64,000 bases of DNA, from the NCBI GenBank assembly GCA_026419785.1, contig JAODTK010005689.1:434001-498000 (forward strand), read 5' to 3'. Both the position numbers and the translations under genes were made by a program. The notes under the pieces are model-generated. The model searched no databases and was not told the origin of the DNA. It saw nothing but the letters and a program-made list of their open reading frames with translations. Positions 54,965 to 64,000 of this stretch are shown here, one piece after another. Each line of letters starts with the position of its first letter. The stretch's first letter is position 1. Origin of the DNA: Sclerodactyla briareus (taxonomy: Eukaryota; Echinodermata; Holothuroidea; Dendrochirotida; Sclerodactylidae).

Positions 54965-55565
54965 ACAAGTCCAGTACGTTTTAAGGTTCGCTGGTTTGCC
55001 AATGGATCGAACCAGCAAAATCTGATGTACAGCATTTCGCGCTTGAATGAAATGGGGACACAACAACAGAACTATATTCTGTTGAAACAGTGAACTGTGA
55101 AGTTCTCTATGTGTTATGTAAAATGCTTAGTGCGATGGCAGTGACCATGTAAATGCATACGCTCGTGATTACAGTGTGAAGGAATGATCTTATGGTGTTT
55201 TTGGTGAAACCTTCCTGATATTCGCCTTCTAGATTCACATGGCACGATTTCTAAAGGAGACGCGATTTTTGGAACAGACTGTGATTTGAATTCATTGTGT
55301 ATGACTTGCCTACCACTGGAAACATACTAATTACCAGTACTATTCTTCAGAACCTCTACTACTAACACATGTAAGGAATATTAGTCTATCGCATGTTCGG
55401 ATGGGAACTGTTTCAGGAGACGAGAGCCTGATGTAGGCCTGATTGATGCATTTGAAATGTTGACAAATGAGTGGCATGGAGCTAATTGGTATTTTGTGAT
55501 TCACCAAAACTGTTTTGTGTACTGTTTTCAGAGGACTGCGACCAAATAGACCAGCAATCAATTAC

Positions 55566-57146
55566 ATGCACAATATTCTGGCGAAGATGGGATCGTCATT
55601 GCTTATCACGTTCGTGATAAGTGCCGTAGTGTGCCTTGCTATGGCTCAAGTCGAACTGAGTTTGGAGAACAGAGAGAGCAGTGGAGTAATTTTTGAAGAG
55701 GAAAATATCACCATGGTATGTCAGTCATTCGGAAGGGGTAATGAGACTATTAATTTCATCATTACAAAGGACGCTGTAATCGTAGCTTACAATGAAATTA
55801 TTTTGCCAGCAGGAGGAGAACTAGGTTTTACCAACTCCAGGAAAACAGCCAAACGATTGCAGTTTACTCTTACATCGGTTGCAAATGATAATTCCGGGCT
55901 GTATGGATGTAATACAAGCTGTGCAGCTACAAATGAACTCATCAGCGCAGCTGACGTACTCCATTTGGAAATACACCCCAGCAATCAAGCCGTCTGTGAA
56001 CAAAATAACTCAGCCATGTATATATCTATGGATAGTCTGCAGGTATCTTGTTACTTCATTTCTCCCTCCGATGGCAGCTCATTCACCTGGATCAAACATT
56101 CAAGTGGATCATCGTCTGTGATCCCATCTACCATCAGTAGTAGGGGAATTAGGAGTAGAGTAGTCGCCATGTTCAGCCATCAGGTGATCTGCAGCCAGCA
56201 ACATATACATGTCAGTCGTCGATACCATCGAAGGAAAGTTGTATAACTGAATCATATGTAATCTACAACAAACCGTTCCTCACGTTTATGCCTAACATTA
56301 ACACATTAGCTCTGGGTGACTCGATCAATGTATCATGTCAGTCTGTTGCCGCGATTTACAATGTTTCCTGGGAAATTGTGAACGCTCCAGAAGGAGTGAC
56401 TGCGTACATAAGCGATCCCGATATTTTGACTGTAAATGTAACTACTCATGCGACCGTTGGGTCGTACGTAAATGCTACATGCACCACATTAGTTTCTACA
56501 ACCACATTTTCACGGGATCTTTATATTACGGTGCAAGACGGGCCAGCCACTTCGTCAATGCTGTTATCAACATCTTTTCCTAGGCCTACATCACTGATGC
56601 CATCTACTACCACGATTTCTGCCATAGAATGCCCAGTCGACCGATCATCCAGTCTCATTTTGTCATAGGTGTATTAGGGGGTTCTATCTTTATCGTAATT
56701 GTGTTCTCGTTCATCTGCATCTCGGTACTAATCACACGTCTGCGGAAGGTAGAACTGGAGAATCAGCAACTACAGTGGCAACATCACACACAACATAACG
56801 AGAGCGGTCAGAACATAGCCAACTTGAACACACCTAAAGTTGATGATCCCATTTCGGAGGCCTGCAACAGTGACCACGTTGCTGATGCTCATCTTCGACT
56901 AAGTTCGCGGCCTACGAGAAAACTATTCATTCGAGCAAAGAGGAACCCCAATACAATGAAGTAAAAAACGTCGAGGACGGAAATGTTCTCAGCAGGGAGA
57001 GGTGTAGTATCGATAACATATGGTCAAGAACCCGCAAGGAATCAATGTGTATTACTCTATTTCGAAGTGAAACGAATGATTCTACCTTATGCTCTTTTCA
57101 CACTGCCGAGAATTTCAACGGGTACACCCGGGACTTCAACCGTTGA
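55566..57146 (+). CDS. Ig-like transmembrane receptor gene, intronless and frame-disrupted
   Basis: From ATG 55566 or 55587 (the second gives the cleaner signal peptide, MGSSLLITFVISAVVCLAMA) the frame enters a first Ig-like domain with cysteines at about 55716 and 55906, the latter in NSGLYGC, the usual DSG.Y.C F-strand motif. A second domain has SCYF...FTWIK and, after a frame change near 56130-56185, TYTCQSS. A third has NVSCQS...SWEI...NATC (56330-56480). After a second frame change near 56650 comes a transmembrane helix (FVIGVLGGSIFIVIVFSF, about 56659-56735) and a basic stop, TRLRK. A third change near 56905 gives a tail, AAYEKTIHSSKEE then PQYNEVKN, with two tyrosines 13 residues apart; QYNEV resembles SH2-binding or sorting motifs. 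The exon starts after an acceptor at 55531. Ig domains usually have separate exons, so an uninterrupted three-domain unit suggests a retrocopy or unusual gene. Frameshifts may be decay or assembly error. Confidence 0.6.
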
Positions 57147-57162
57147 AAGCCCAGTGTGAAAG
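57098..57162. repeat. small foldback (MITE-like) element
   Basis: TTTCACACTG and TTTCAACGG on the left pair with CCGTTGAAA and CAGTGTGAAA on the right, about 45 bp apart, forming a nested stem. It overlaps the end of the receptor's tail frame, so the last codons given for that gene may be transposon-derived. Confidence 0.7.
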
Positions 57163-57342
57163 GTCGTCGCGGTGAAACACCGTGTGAAATGCAGATTAAT
57201 GTTTTGTTTGCGGCTGGTCAAATTAATTTCGCATACATAGCGTTCGTAGGGTTGGTTTGACTCATTTCATTGTACGTGTCGGTCAACGGAATACTGGATG
57301 TCCTTTGATTAGCTGAACAGTGCACTGGATGGGTACGGCTGT

Positions 57343-57600
57343 ATGAGTTACAGTGTACAAGTGAACCTGTCTCTTCTGATTAACCGGCTCATTATTTTTG
57401 GGCGTTTGCCACCTGATGCCACAACGGACATGACCTGGTTTCTTGGAGTAAGGAGGAGGAGGATGGAGAGACTGGTGTTGCAGCTGCGAAGTGAAGTGAC
57501 AGTCAACGAGATGTTAAGTGAAATGTCGGCAGACACAATTGCTCACGACACAATACTGCAGAGACTTAATGACTGCGCATCGAAATTCTCAGAGTGCTAA
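57343..57600 (+). other. open frame, possibly coding
   Basis: The frame reads RMERLVLQLRSEVTVNEMLS and EMSADTIAHDTILQRLND, amphipathic and charged, and looks more protein-like than most frames here. It overlaps another open frame at 57518-57868. No splice borders or domain could be assigned. It might be an exon of a neighbouring gene or a transposon remnant. Confidence 0.25.
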
Positions 57601-57869
57601 ACAAGCTAAATACATAAGCGAAAGTGGCTCAAAAATTAAAGGTCACAACAAAAACGGAGTGGGAAAGGCAAGAAAACAATGCCAAATGAAGACTTTGCTT
57701 CCTTATTTGGGGGCACAGGGCGTCACTGCGCCAGTTAACCTGGTGTCCTCGCTAACTCAGCGGAATTCTGGAGTGACTCACAAGAACAACAATACGAGGA
57801 CCGTGTGTAGCATGGTGAATTCTTCAGCCTATATGGCGACAATGCATGGGGGGGGTGGGAGGGGATAAA

Positions 57870-58260
57870 AGTGTAAAATAATCATAGTTTTCTATTTGTA
57901 GTTTTTCAAAGTGTGGAACCATGGGAACGTGTGCAAGAACAAAGCTTTGCCCCATACACATTGAATATCGTCTCTTTATTGTGTAATTCCTGATTTAGAT
58001 GTCGAATGCGGCTATTTTGAATTCGTCCTATTTAACCAATTTCCCGAAGTCAGATTTTGGTAGACTTTTGTCCTGTCACGAACACAACTTAGAGATTCAG
58101 GAAGCAGTGGAAAAACCTTTTTGTGGATTTTTGTTTTTCTTGGGGGGGGGGTGGGGGTTCTCGAGCCCAAATGGACCCGTCTATAAGCATACTTGTCCTT
58201 TAGTGTAAGAAATGATCCATCCAGGTCGTATCAGTGGAAAAAGGGGGGGGGGACAACTTT
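57870..58260. other. no gene seen; G-runs
   Basis: G-runs at 58142-58156 and 58242-58251, with no recognisable element ends. Confidence 0.4.
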
Positions 58261-58265
58261 AACAT

Positions 58266-59600
58266 ATCAAGCGTGAATGATTAGAACATCGTGTACAGCA
58301 TTGTGATCGATGTATTTCAACTTGTTACTTCGTTCTGGTGAAGGTAGTGGTGGGTAGCTTTAGCGGAGGGGAGGGGGGGAGTTTTATTATACTGGTTTTC
58401 ACTTTCCCCTTCGCTTTTATAATATACGTAGAGGTGTCTATCAATCTAGCCAGCTTTCCTGGTAGCTTTCTAGTAGTACTCCTGAGACATTCTTTCTTAC
58501 CTTATTGGTACCTATTTGTGTTCTATGGTTGAAATAAAGTGGGAATCAATCGATCAGTCAGTCATTCAATGCAATCAACATCAATCGAAATCAGCTCAGG
58601 AGGGGAAGGACCAAGGCCTGTTTTATTTTAGAGTGCCATATGTAACATTACCGTGGTTTGCTCTCTTCTTTCTTCTATACCCACTTCGAGGCCTCCCCCG
58701 CTCAACTTTTCCTCGACTTGTTGGGGTTGCCGTCTCCTCCTCCAACACCACTGGTGCATTTGGTGACATTGTGGCACCCTAGCTTTTGTTCAATCTGCCT
58801 ATTTTATAATAATTACGAAAAAAATGCTGTCTAGGAGTGGGACGGAAAATAGTCAGTTCCTCTTCCCCATTGGATGGAGTCGGCCCAAATTTTTCTCCGT
58901 TGGGCCAACTCTCGGCCGGAATCTCGTCCCTTTGTCTTCGTCTGGTCCGCCATCGGGATAAATGGGGAAATAATATTGAGTTCTTTTCGGCTTTTCCTTC
59001 AAAGTGCCTCTCATTTTCTAATTCCTCAGTTAATACAGAGAAAAATGGCAATTCTTTCTAGAATCACCATTTCCCAATCCGTTTGTTGTGATGTAGAAGA
59101 TCTAGGTCATGGATCCCTTGACCACTCCTTTTTCACTCTACACAGAATATAGCTTAGTACCTGCAAGGTACCAACCATGCTCATGTGACCTACTGGTAAA
59201 TGATTACCCATACCTCGTTGCAAGGCTCGTTTCCGAGAGATTGTCTTTGGGGGTGGGGGGGGGTGGGGGGAGGGTGGGGGGGGGAGGGGGGGGGGGTTGA
59301 GGTCCCGGGAAGGCCCAAGAAGTGCTCCCCATGAATGGCATCACTCTACCATCCCTAGTTCAAATAGTACAATTTATGCGCCCCCCCTAGAACACGTGCG
59401 GCTGTCAAGATTTGCTATAACGGCTGCGACCTCTATTGAACGTCGAGAAATCAGTTTATTTTGTTGTTTAATAATTTATGACTACGTTTGGTCATGGGGA
59501 GGGGGTTCTGACCCCCCGTGGGTGCGGGCGCCCCTGCTTTTGCCGGTACTGATTTATCACTCTCGATATAGAATCAGTGAATTTCCTTTAGTTCCGTCGC
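58266..59600 (+). repeat. kilobase dispersed repeat, copy B
   Basis: Second copy of 50948-51900, same orientation. It is collinear except that about 325 bp of G-rich DNA (59217-59542) interrupts the stretch that is continuous in copy A (ttaccttgttgcc|aggtactg). It is not followed by the LINE 3' end found after copy A. Confidence 0.7.
59217..59542. mobile_element. G-rich hAT-type insertion in copy B
   Basis: Copy A at 51.84 kb supplies the empty site. The right end of the insertion, gggcgcccctg, read in reverse (CAGGGGCGCCC), matches the CAGGGGCGTC ends of the elements at 5169 and 63586. The tract at 59249-59296 has at least six G-runs and is a strong G-quadruplex candidate. Flanking ctcgttgc and cttttgcc could be a decayed 8-bp duplication. 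Confidence 0.55.
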
Positions 59601-59894
59601 GTGTAACCCCCGAATCACTGAAAACCATGGCATTCTTCTCTCGCAGGGGCGGTTCTTCGCGTATGTGACAGTGGTGAACTATTCAGCACTCAGTGACCAA
59701 CACATAAAAATAAAGTAATATCTGTTGGTAGGCACAATATGAAAAAGTACGTGATCGTAAGAAGCTGAACGAAAAAATGGAGGAAGCGAAGCCATTAAGG
59801 CCGTTATTCGATTCCCAAATCATACTCAATTTTGTGCTAGAGAGCTCACACAGTTTTTTTTGTGAAGAATCATCCGCTCTACGTGCTCGCTCCT

Positions 59895-59946
59895 CACTCA
59901 CTCACTCACTCACTCACTCACCTCACTCACTCCACTCACTCACTCC
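59895..59946. repeat. (CACT)n microsatellite
   Basis: cactcactcactcac with single-base slips, producing histidine/serine frames. Confidence 0.9.
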
Positions 59947-60399
59947 TCAGAGGTACTTCCGCTAAATCTAAGCTCCTGCCTACACGAATCATAACTAAAA
60001 GGTCTGGAAACTGTGGGGCATTTTACTCTTTGCTCCCCAACCAGCTGGCAAGCGATGGCAACAATTTCCTACCCGACGAGGTGCCTATTAGCATTCCCGA
60101 GATGAGACCAAACATTCTGTGGAAAACACCGATTTTTTCTGCCGGGTGACGCCCGGGACTCTCCGGAAGTTTTTCGTTCTGCACTACGGCTCCTGCTCAG
60201 ATGGTCACAAAGAAACGATGCTACGTGGAAAACAACTCACACCGAAAAACCAAAAACTTCGCGTAATGCTATCTGGATTGATTGATTGATTTTGTCCGAT
60301 CACCCAGGATAAATCACATGAACAGCCCTCCTTCAAGACTCCATTTCCTCACAACCCTTTTGATATCTACGGGCTCAGGGAGTGAGGCTTATCTACTGA

Positions 60400-60600
60400 T
60401 CGCGTGGATGAGCGCGGGATAACTCACTTCTTCTCTTTCGACCAGTGCGCAGATGATACGAGGCAGGGGTGTAACCATCCCTGAACCTGATCCAGGACCC
60501 GCCATCTTAAGTCCTCTTCGAAGGACATCAGGTGGACTCCAGCCTCCCGACCCGTTGGAACCTGGAGGAGCGGGAGATGCATGCCCAACTGATTGTTCAC
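60400..60600 (+). repeat. dispersed repeat R3, copy 3
   Basis: gatgagcgcgggataactca, cttctctttcgaccagtgcg, ggcaggggtgtaacc, cgccatcttaagtcc and aacctggaggagcgg follow the order seen at 11.7 kb. The 114-codon minus-strand frame (60424-60768) is mostly this repeat. Confidence 0.6.
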
Positions 60601-60888
60601 AGCCGACTGATGAGACTTATCGCAAATATTCCCACACATTGAAAACAAACTCCAGGACTCCGGCCATAACAAATCCACTGCCACCATGGAGAGAATATTA
60701 GGACCATCGCGTTTCGTCCACGTAGCTGCAGGCACATCCCCCAGTGGAAAAACGCCCGAATTTTGCAAGCGTCACTGATACCATTCCGCTGTTCTTCTAA
60801 GTAAACCTAAGATGTCCTATTGCTCTGGATCCCTTGTTGAGTTGAGCATTTCAAAGACTCGAACTGTAAATTCAACTCGTGTAAAACG

Positions 60889-61517
60889 TTGCTGGATGAT
60901 CATGGAAGACATGGTACTCTACTCCAGACACAGGACGACACTAATCGCTTGCAGGGTCCCTCGTCGAGGCCATGTGCGAATAAGGAATTAACGTATGCTG
61001 GGGAAAATTTATATTATCCATTTATTTGGTTTAGTGCAAGGGTGTTAACCCGAAAAACAAAACCAACGATTTCTCTCCCCATATCAATTCACATTTCTTC
61101 ATGCAAACGCTACCACGATTTTTGCAATACACCCGTTCACCAGTATCCTTCAACTAGCCCCCATCCTTTTCAGAGTTCATTAAATTCTTTCTGTAGGGAA
61201 AGAGTTGAGATTTATCAAGCTGATTCCATGCAAATGGGTGATTGACCGGCTATATAGGCCAGAAAATTGCTGAATAGGCAATGGGTTTTTATTTGCAAGC
61301 ACTGCAACTACCAGTCACGTTAGCAGCCATTGCGCTATATCTCCGCCTGCTTTCGGTACAAGTACGTTACAAAACAATGCCCCAATCGCAAGAACCTATA
61401 CGTACTCTCACGACAGTCCCCGTAGAATGTGTGCTGTATTGTGGTCAAGCTGTACTCAAATTCGTCCAGTCGCTGATTACTCGGTGGAATGAAGGGATCT
61501 CAATAAAATATCCTTGA
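60889..61517 (+). other. two open frames of uncertain status
   Basis: The frame at 60889-61245 is 118 codons with no domain. The frame at 61281-61517 includes LPVTLAAIALYLRLLSVQV, a possible membrane segment, and VECVLYCGQAVLKFVQSL, and ends at a stop overlapping an AATAAA signal (61501-61507). It might be a terminal exon, but no acceptor is convincing. Confidence 0.2.
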
Positions 61518-61554
61518 TCGTAAAGGGGGAAAAGGTGGACCCCGAACCACAACC

Positions 61555-61860
61555 ACTGGGTTTTACGAAGCTAGACGCCTAACCAATCAGCAGGTTGTCA
61601 TGGGGTCGAGTCCATGTTACCCTTGAGCATGTATTAATCCAAATCGCTCCGCTGTTTTTTTCCCCCCCCCTCTCCACCCATGTACTAAATGGGGACCTGT
61701 GATGGTCCCCGAATTGCAATTGCGCTGATATCGCTGACTGCACATACCGATATTTCGGTCTGTTTCAATGAGTAGGAGTGACGTGGTAAGCGCCCTGAGC
61801 AGCGGTTACCTGGATGAGTGCGCTATATATGAGCCCTACGTTATTCCCGATTTGGGACGA
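61555..61860 (+). mobile_element. tRNA-derived SINE with L2/CR1-like tail
   Basis: The head has ctagacgcctaaccaatcag and a B-box-like GGGTCGAGTCC at 61603-61613. The body has cccttgagcatgtattaatcc, also seen at 14.7 kb, and the tail ends taagcgccctgagcagcggt...gtgcgctatatatgagcc, matching L2/CR1 3' ends. SINEs often borrow the 3' end of a partner LINE. Confidence 0.65.
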
Positions 61861-61869
61861 TTTACACGG

Positions 61870-62550
61870 CACGTTCAGAAAATGAGCACGACCGATTCAT
61901 TTCTGTGACGTTTGATGGAATTATTAAACCAACCAGTTGATCGCAAATTTTTCCACAAAGAGTTAAGTAAACCTAGCTGTGTAACGGCAAAAACGTAGAT
62001 AGCGCAATGGGGAAAAAATCTTCCCAACATACGACAATGGTCTAACGAAAATTGTCTTACCCTCTGATCTGAATTGTTTTTATAATTTGGGCTACTTTCA
62101 TGATCTTGATTTCAATTTTCATTCGATTTTTAACTCCTTTAACAATATTCATGGTCATAGCAATCACTGGCGCTTTCCGTACATTAAGCGAATCACCCTA
62201 GAAATGTTAGCCTGCGCCCGGGTCAAAACGTTTATATCATCGAGTAGCATCCGCCGAGACACGGGTAAAATTAAGCGGTTCATATGCAGAGACTAGTCGA
62301 TTGGAGAATGGTGCCCATTATGCGGAGCGCAGACAATATGACTTATCTATCAAGGAGGGGGGGTGGGTCGGTATCGTATACCCAACCAAAATATCATTTT
62401 TGTTCCAATTCTGCATTTTTTTAGCCCTGACTTCTCCGATTCACACCTTAATAATAATGGGTTGTTGTACTTCTCATGGGCCCATGAAAAAGGTTCATGT
62501 ATTTATTACTGGAAACTCACACACCGAGTATGAGCATTCAATATCCAGGT
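61870..62550. other. no gene seen
   Basis: Frames at 62087-62296 and 62301-62717 lack support; the second runs into the transposon at 62562. Confidence 0.35.
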
Positions 62551-62561
62551 GGGCATCAAGT

Positions 62562-63586
62562 CATGGGCGTCAACAGGTGGGGGACGGGGGGGGGGGACAT
62601 GCCCCCCACTTTCAAAGTGGGGGGGGGGGATCAATTCGTTTGTCCCCCCCACTTTTCCGGACCGTAATGAACATAATAGGCACCTGCCCGATTTTGTATC
62701 ACTCTAAACTGATTTAATTTTTGTCTAACCAAACAATAATCGCGTTGGAAATTGTCTTCTTAAGTCCACTAATTCAAGGTGCGGACCCCCGGTGAGGATC
62801 TGGACCCGACTAGGGCCGACGAAGGGAAGGATTACCCATGTTTCATACCGAGTTCTCGAATTTTGAATCGAATAGCCAAAGTGACATCATTTTTTCAAGT
62901 GTTTCGCGCGCAACGGCGTGTTCGTCGGGACGTCGTGGGCATAAATATGCCGAGTAATGATTCGATCGAAATTTTGTTCACTCGATTAATTTCAGAAGCT
63001 TGGGGGCAGACTGCGCCCTCCCCCATTTTTATGAGATGAAAAATTCGGGTGAAAATTCGTGGAAAATTTGGGAAGGCAAAAAGCAAAGTAAAAAAAATGC
63101 CTGAACTTTTTGCAGACTTTTTTTGATAAAATGCCCGGAAAACATGCATTTTTCGCTTCGCGCGCGCGTGTAGTTTGCAATGACTGACTTGTAAAATTCG
63201 GGTACAAAATTTTTGCTCCAAAATTACAGTGGTCCCGTACGCCTATGGCTTTGCCTTTTGATTCCACCAGAGACCGTTCGGTAGACCCCTGCATCCACGC
63301 AAACAAACCCAGAGTAGAAAAGGTAATAATAAAATACCATGTGTGATACTCGGTAAATCATCTTAGTAGCACAATGACAACTTTTTCGTCTGTCTTTTAC
63401 TCAATCCACATGTAGATGGGCTGCTAATTGCTCCTGGCAAGTCCGTTTCTCCTTCGATCTGGGAGGTAATGAAAATCTGAATTTTCCCTTTGTACCCTTC
63501 GGGGCAACCGATGGTGGCGCTCCGACTAGATTGGTAAGTTTGCAGTATATGTGTCCCCCCCACTTTCAACGGGTCCGACGCCCCTG
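62562..63586 (-). mobile_element. hAT-type transposon, single-unit relative of 5169-6679
   Basis: Left end CATGGGCGTCAACA, right end GACGCCCCTG, inverted relative to the first copy. Flanking catcaagt (62554-62561) and gatcaagt (63587-63594) agree in seven of eight bases, a decayed 8-bp duplication. The body carries the palindrome near 62600-62630 and one copy of the unit that is doubled in the other element, with an extra insertion near 63145-63205. There is no transposase. Confidence 0.8.
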
Positions 63587-63594
63587 GATCAAGT

Positions 63595-64000
63595 AAGTGT
63601 GTTCAAAAAAGACGAAATTGAGCCAAAATATGACATTTCACCAAATCTCCCTTCACTCCCGAAATATGACTCCAAACTTCATCAAACATAGCAGGACTCC
63701 TGTACCCCCCTGTGAGAAAAGCATGCAAAATTCAAGTTGATAAGATCAATCATCCTTTACTCATCGTGTTCATAGGGTTTTCAGACTCTCAACTCTATAG
63801 ACCTCGAATGACATATTTTGACCTGACCCCGATCAATATAGTTCATGCACGCATTATGGGAAACCTGAATAACCAATATAGGTGGGGGCGAGTGATATGT
63901 TCACAAAGCTAAATTGGCTGACATATCACTTTTACAATTATTCGTTTTCCACACACTAATGGCCTCGATCTATATATGAAGAAGAACGATGAGGATTCTG
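63595..64000. other. no gene seen
   Basis: Includes one weak TGACCT-type stretch near 63800-63830 (gacctcgaatgacatatttt, gacctgacc). Confidence 0.35.

Noticed and set aside
60424..60768. 114-codon minus-strand ORF
   Set aside because: Mostly dispersed repeat R3, which occurs in other frames at 11.7 and 24.3 kb.
1..64000. Prokaryotic operon, phage, plasmid or retrovirus
   Set aside because: No long intergenic-tight ORFs, no ribosome-binding sites, no gag/protease/integrase pattern and no long terminal repeats were seen. Splice signals, SINEs and microsatellites are eukaryotic.

Overview
This is eukaryotic genomic DNA: no operons, no ribosome-binding sites, many microsatellites and poly-G runs, degenerate non-LTR retrotransposons, tRNA-derived SINEs, MITEs with target-site duplications, and split exons with GT/AG borders. 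The many AGGCCTA words, the TGACCT-type repeats, the L2/CR1-like LINE 3' ends and an immunoglobulin-type receptor suggest a marine deuterostome, most likely an echinoderm. That placement is an inference; nothing here fixes the species. Most open reading frames are chance frames or repeat artefacts.

Genes. (1) On the minus strand, short open exons with good splice sites run from about 35.6 kb down to 14.3 kb (35547-35615, 31302-31366, 24479-24554, 23258-23406, 22976-23041, 18935-19044, 18097-18176, 14427-14564, 14279-14382), plus 1822-1909. Four consecutive ones (31.3 to 23.0 kb) join in compatible phase, so at least one real split gene is likely, although I cannot name its product. (2) On the plus strand at 55566-57146 lies a membrane receptor-like gene with a signal peptide, three Ig-like domains, one transmembrane helix and a tyrosine-containing tail. 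It is intronless across all these parts and broken by three frame changes. A possible 5' exon lies at about 54340-54438. (3) A lone phase 1-1, cysteine-rich candidate exon sits at 36363-36590 (+).

Mobile DNA. DNA transposons: a hAT-type element at 5169-6679 with an exact 8-bp target duplication and an internal tandem duplication, its unduplicated relative at 62562-63586, a 254-bp hAT MITE at 33950-34203, a 1.3-kb PIF/Harbinger-like element at 31382-32677 that ends 15 bp from a predicted splice acceptor, and a MITE family with 19-20 bp terminal repeats and a TGACGTCA core (7807-8056, 16365-16613 and fragments). Retroelements: a broken LINE at 37560-40620 with endonuclease and RT, L2/CR1-like LINE 3' ends at 29.4-30.1 and 51.9-52.4 kb, further RT fragments at 16.9-17.1 and 49.8-50.9 kb, a Penelope-type GIY-YIG fragment at 53.1-53.4 kb, and several SINEs.

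Other repeats. A 66-bp minisatellite at 42622-43015 creates open frames on both strands. TGACCT-rich repeats (2.6, 8.7-9.4, 21.4-21.8, 25.6, 26.2, 33.9, 46.2-46.3 kb) carry half-sites at a strict 10-bp period. Two kilobase-scale repeats occur twice (50.9-51.9 and 58.3-59.6 kb; the tandem pair at 25.1-26.3 kb). The rest is unassigned intergenic or intronic DNA.
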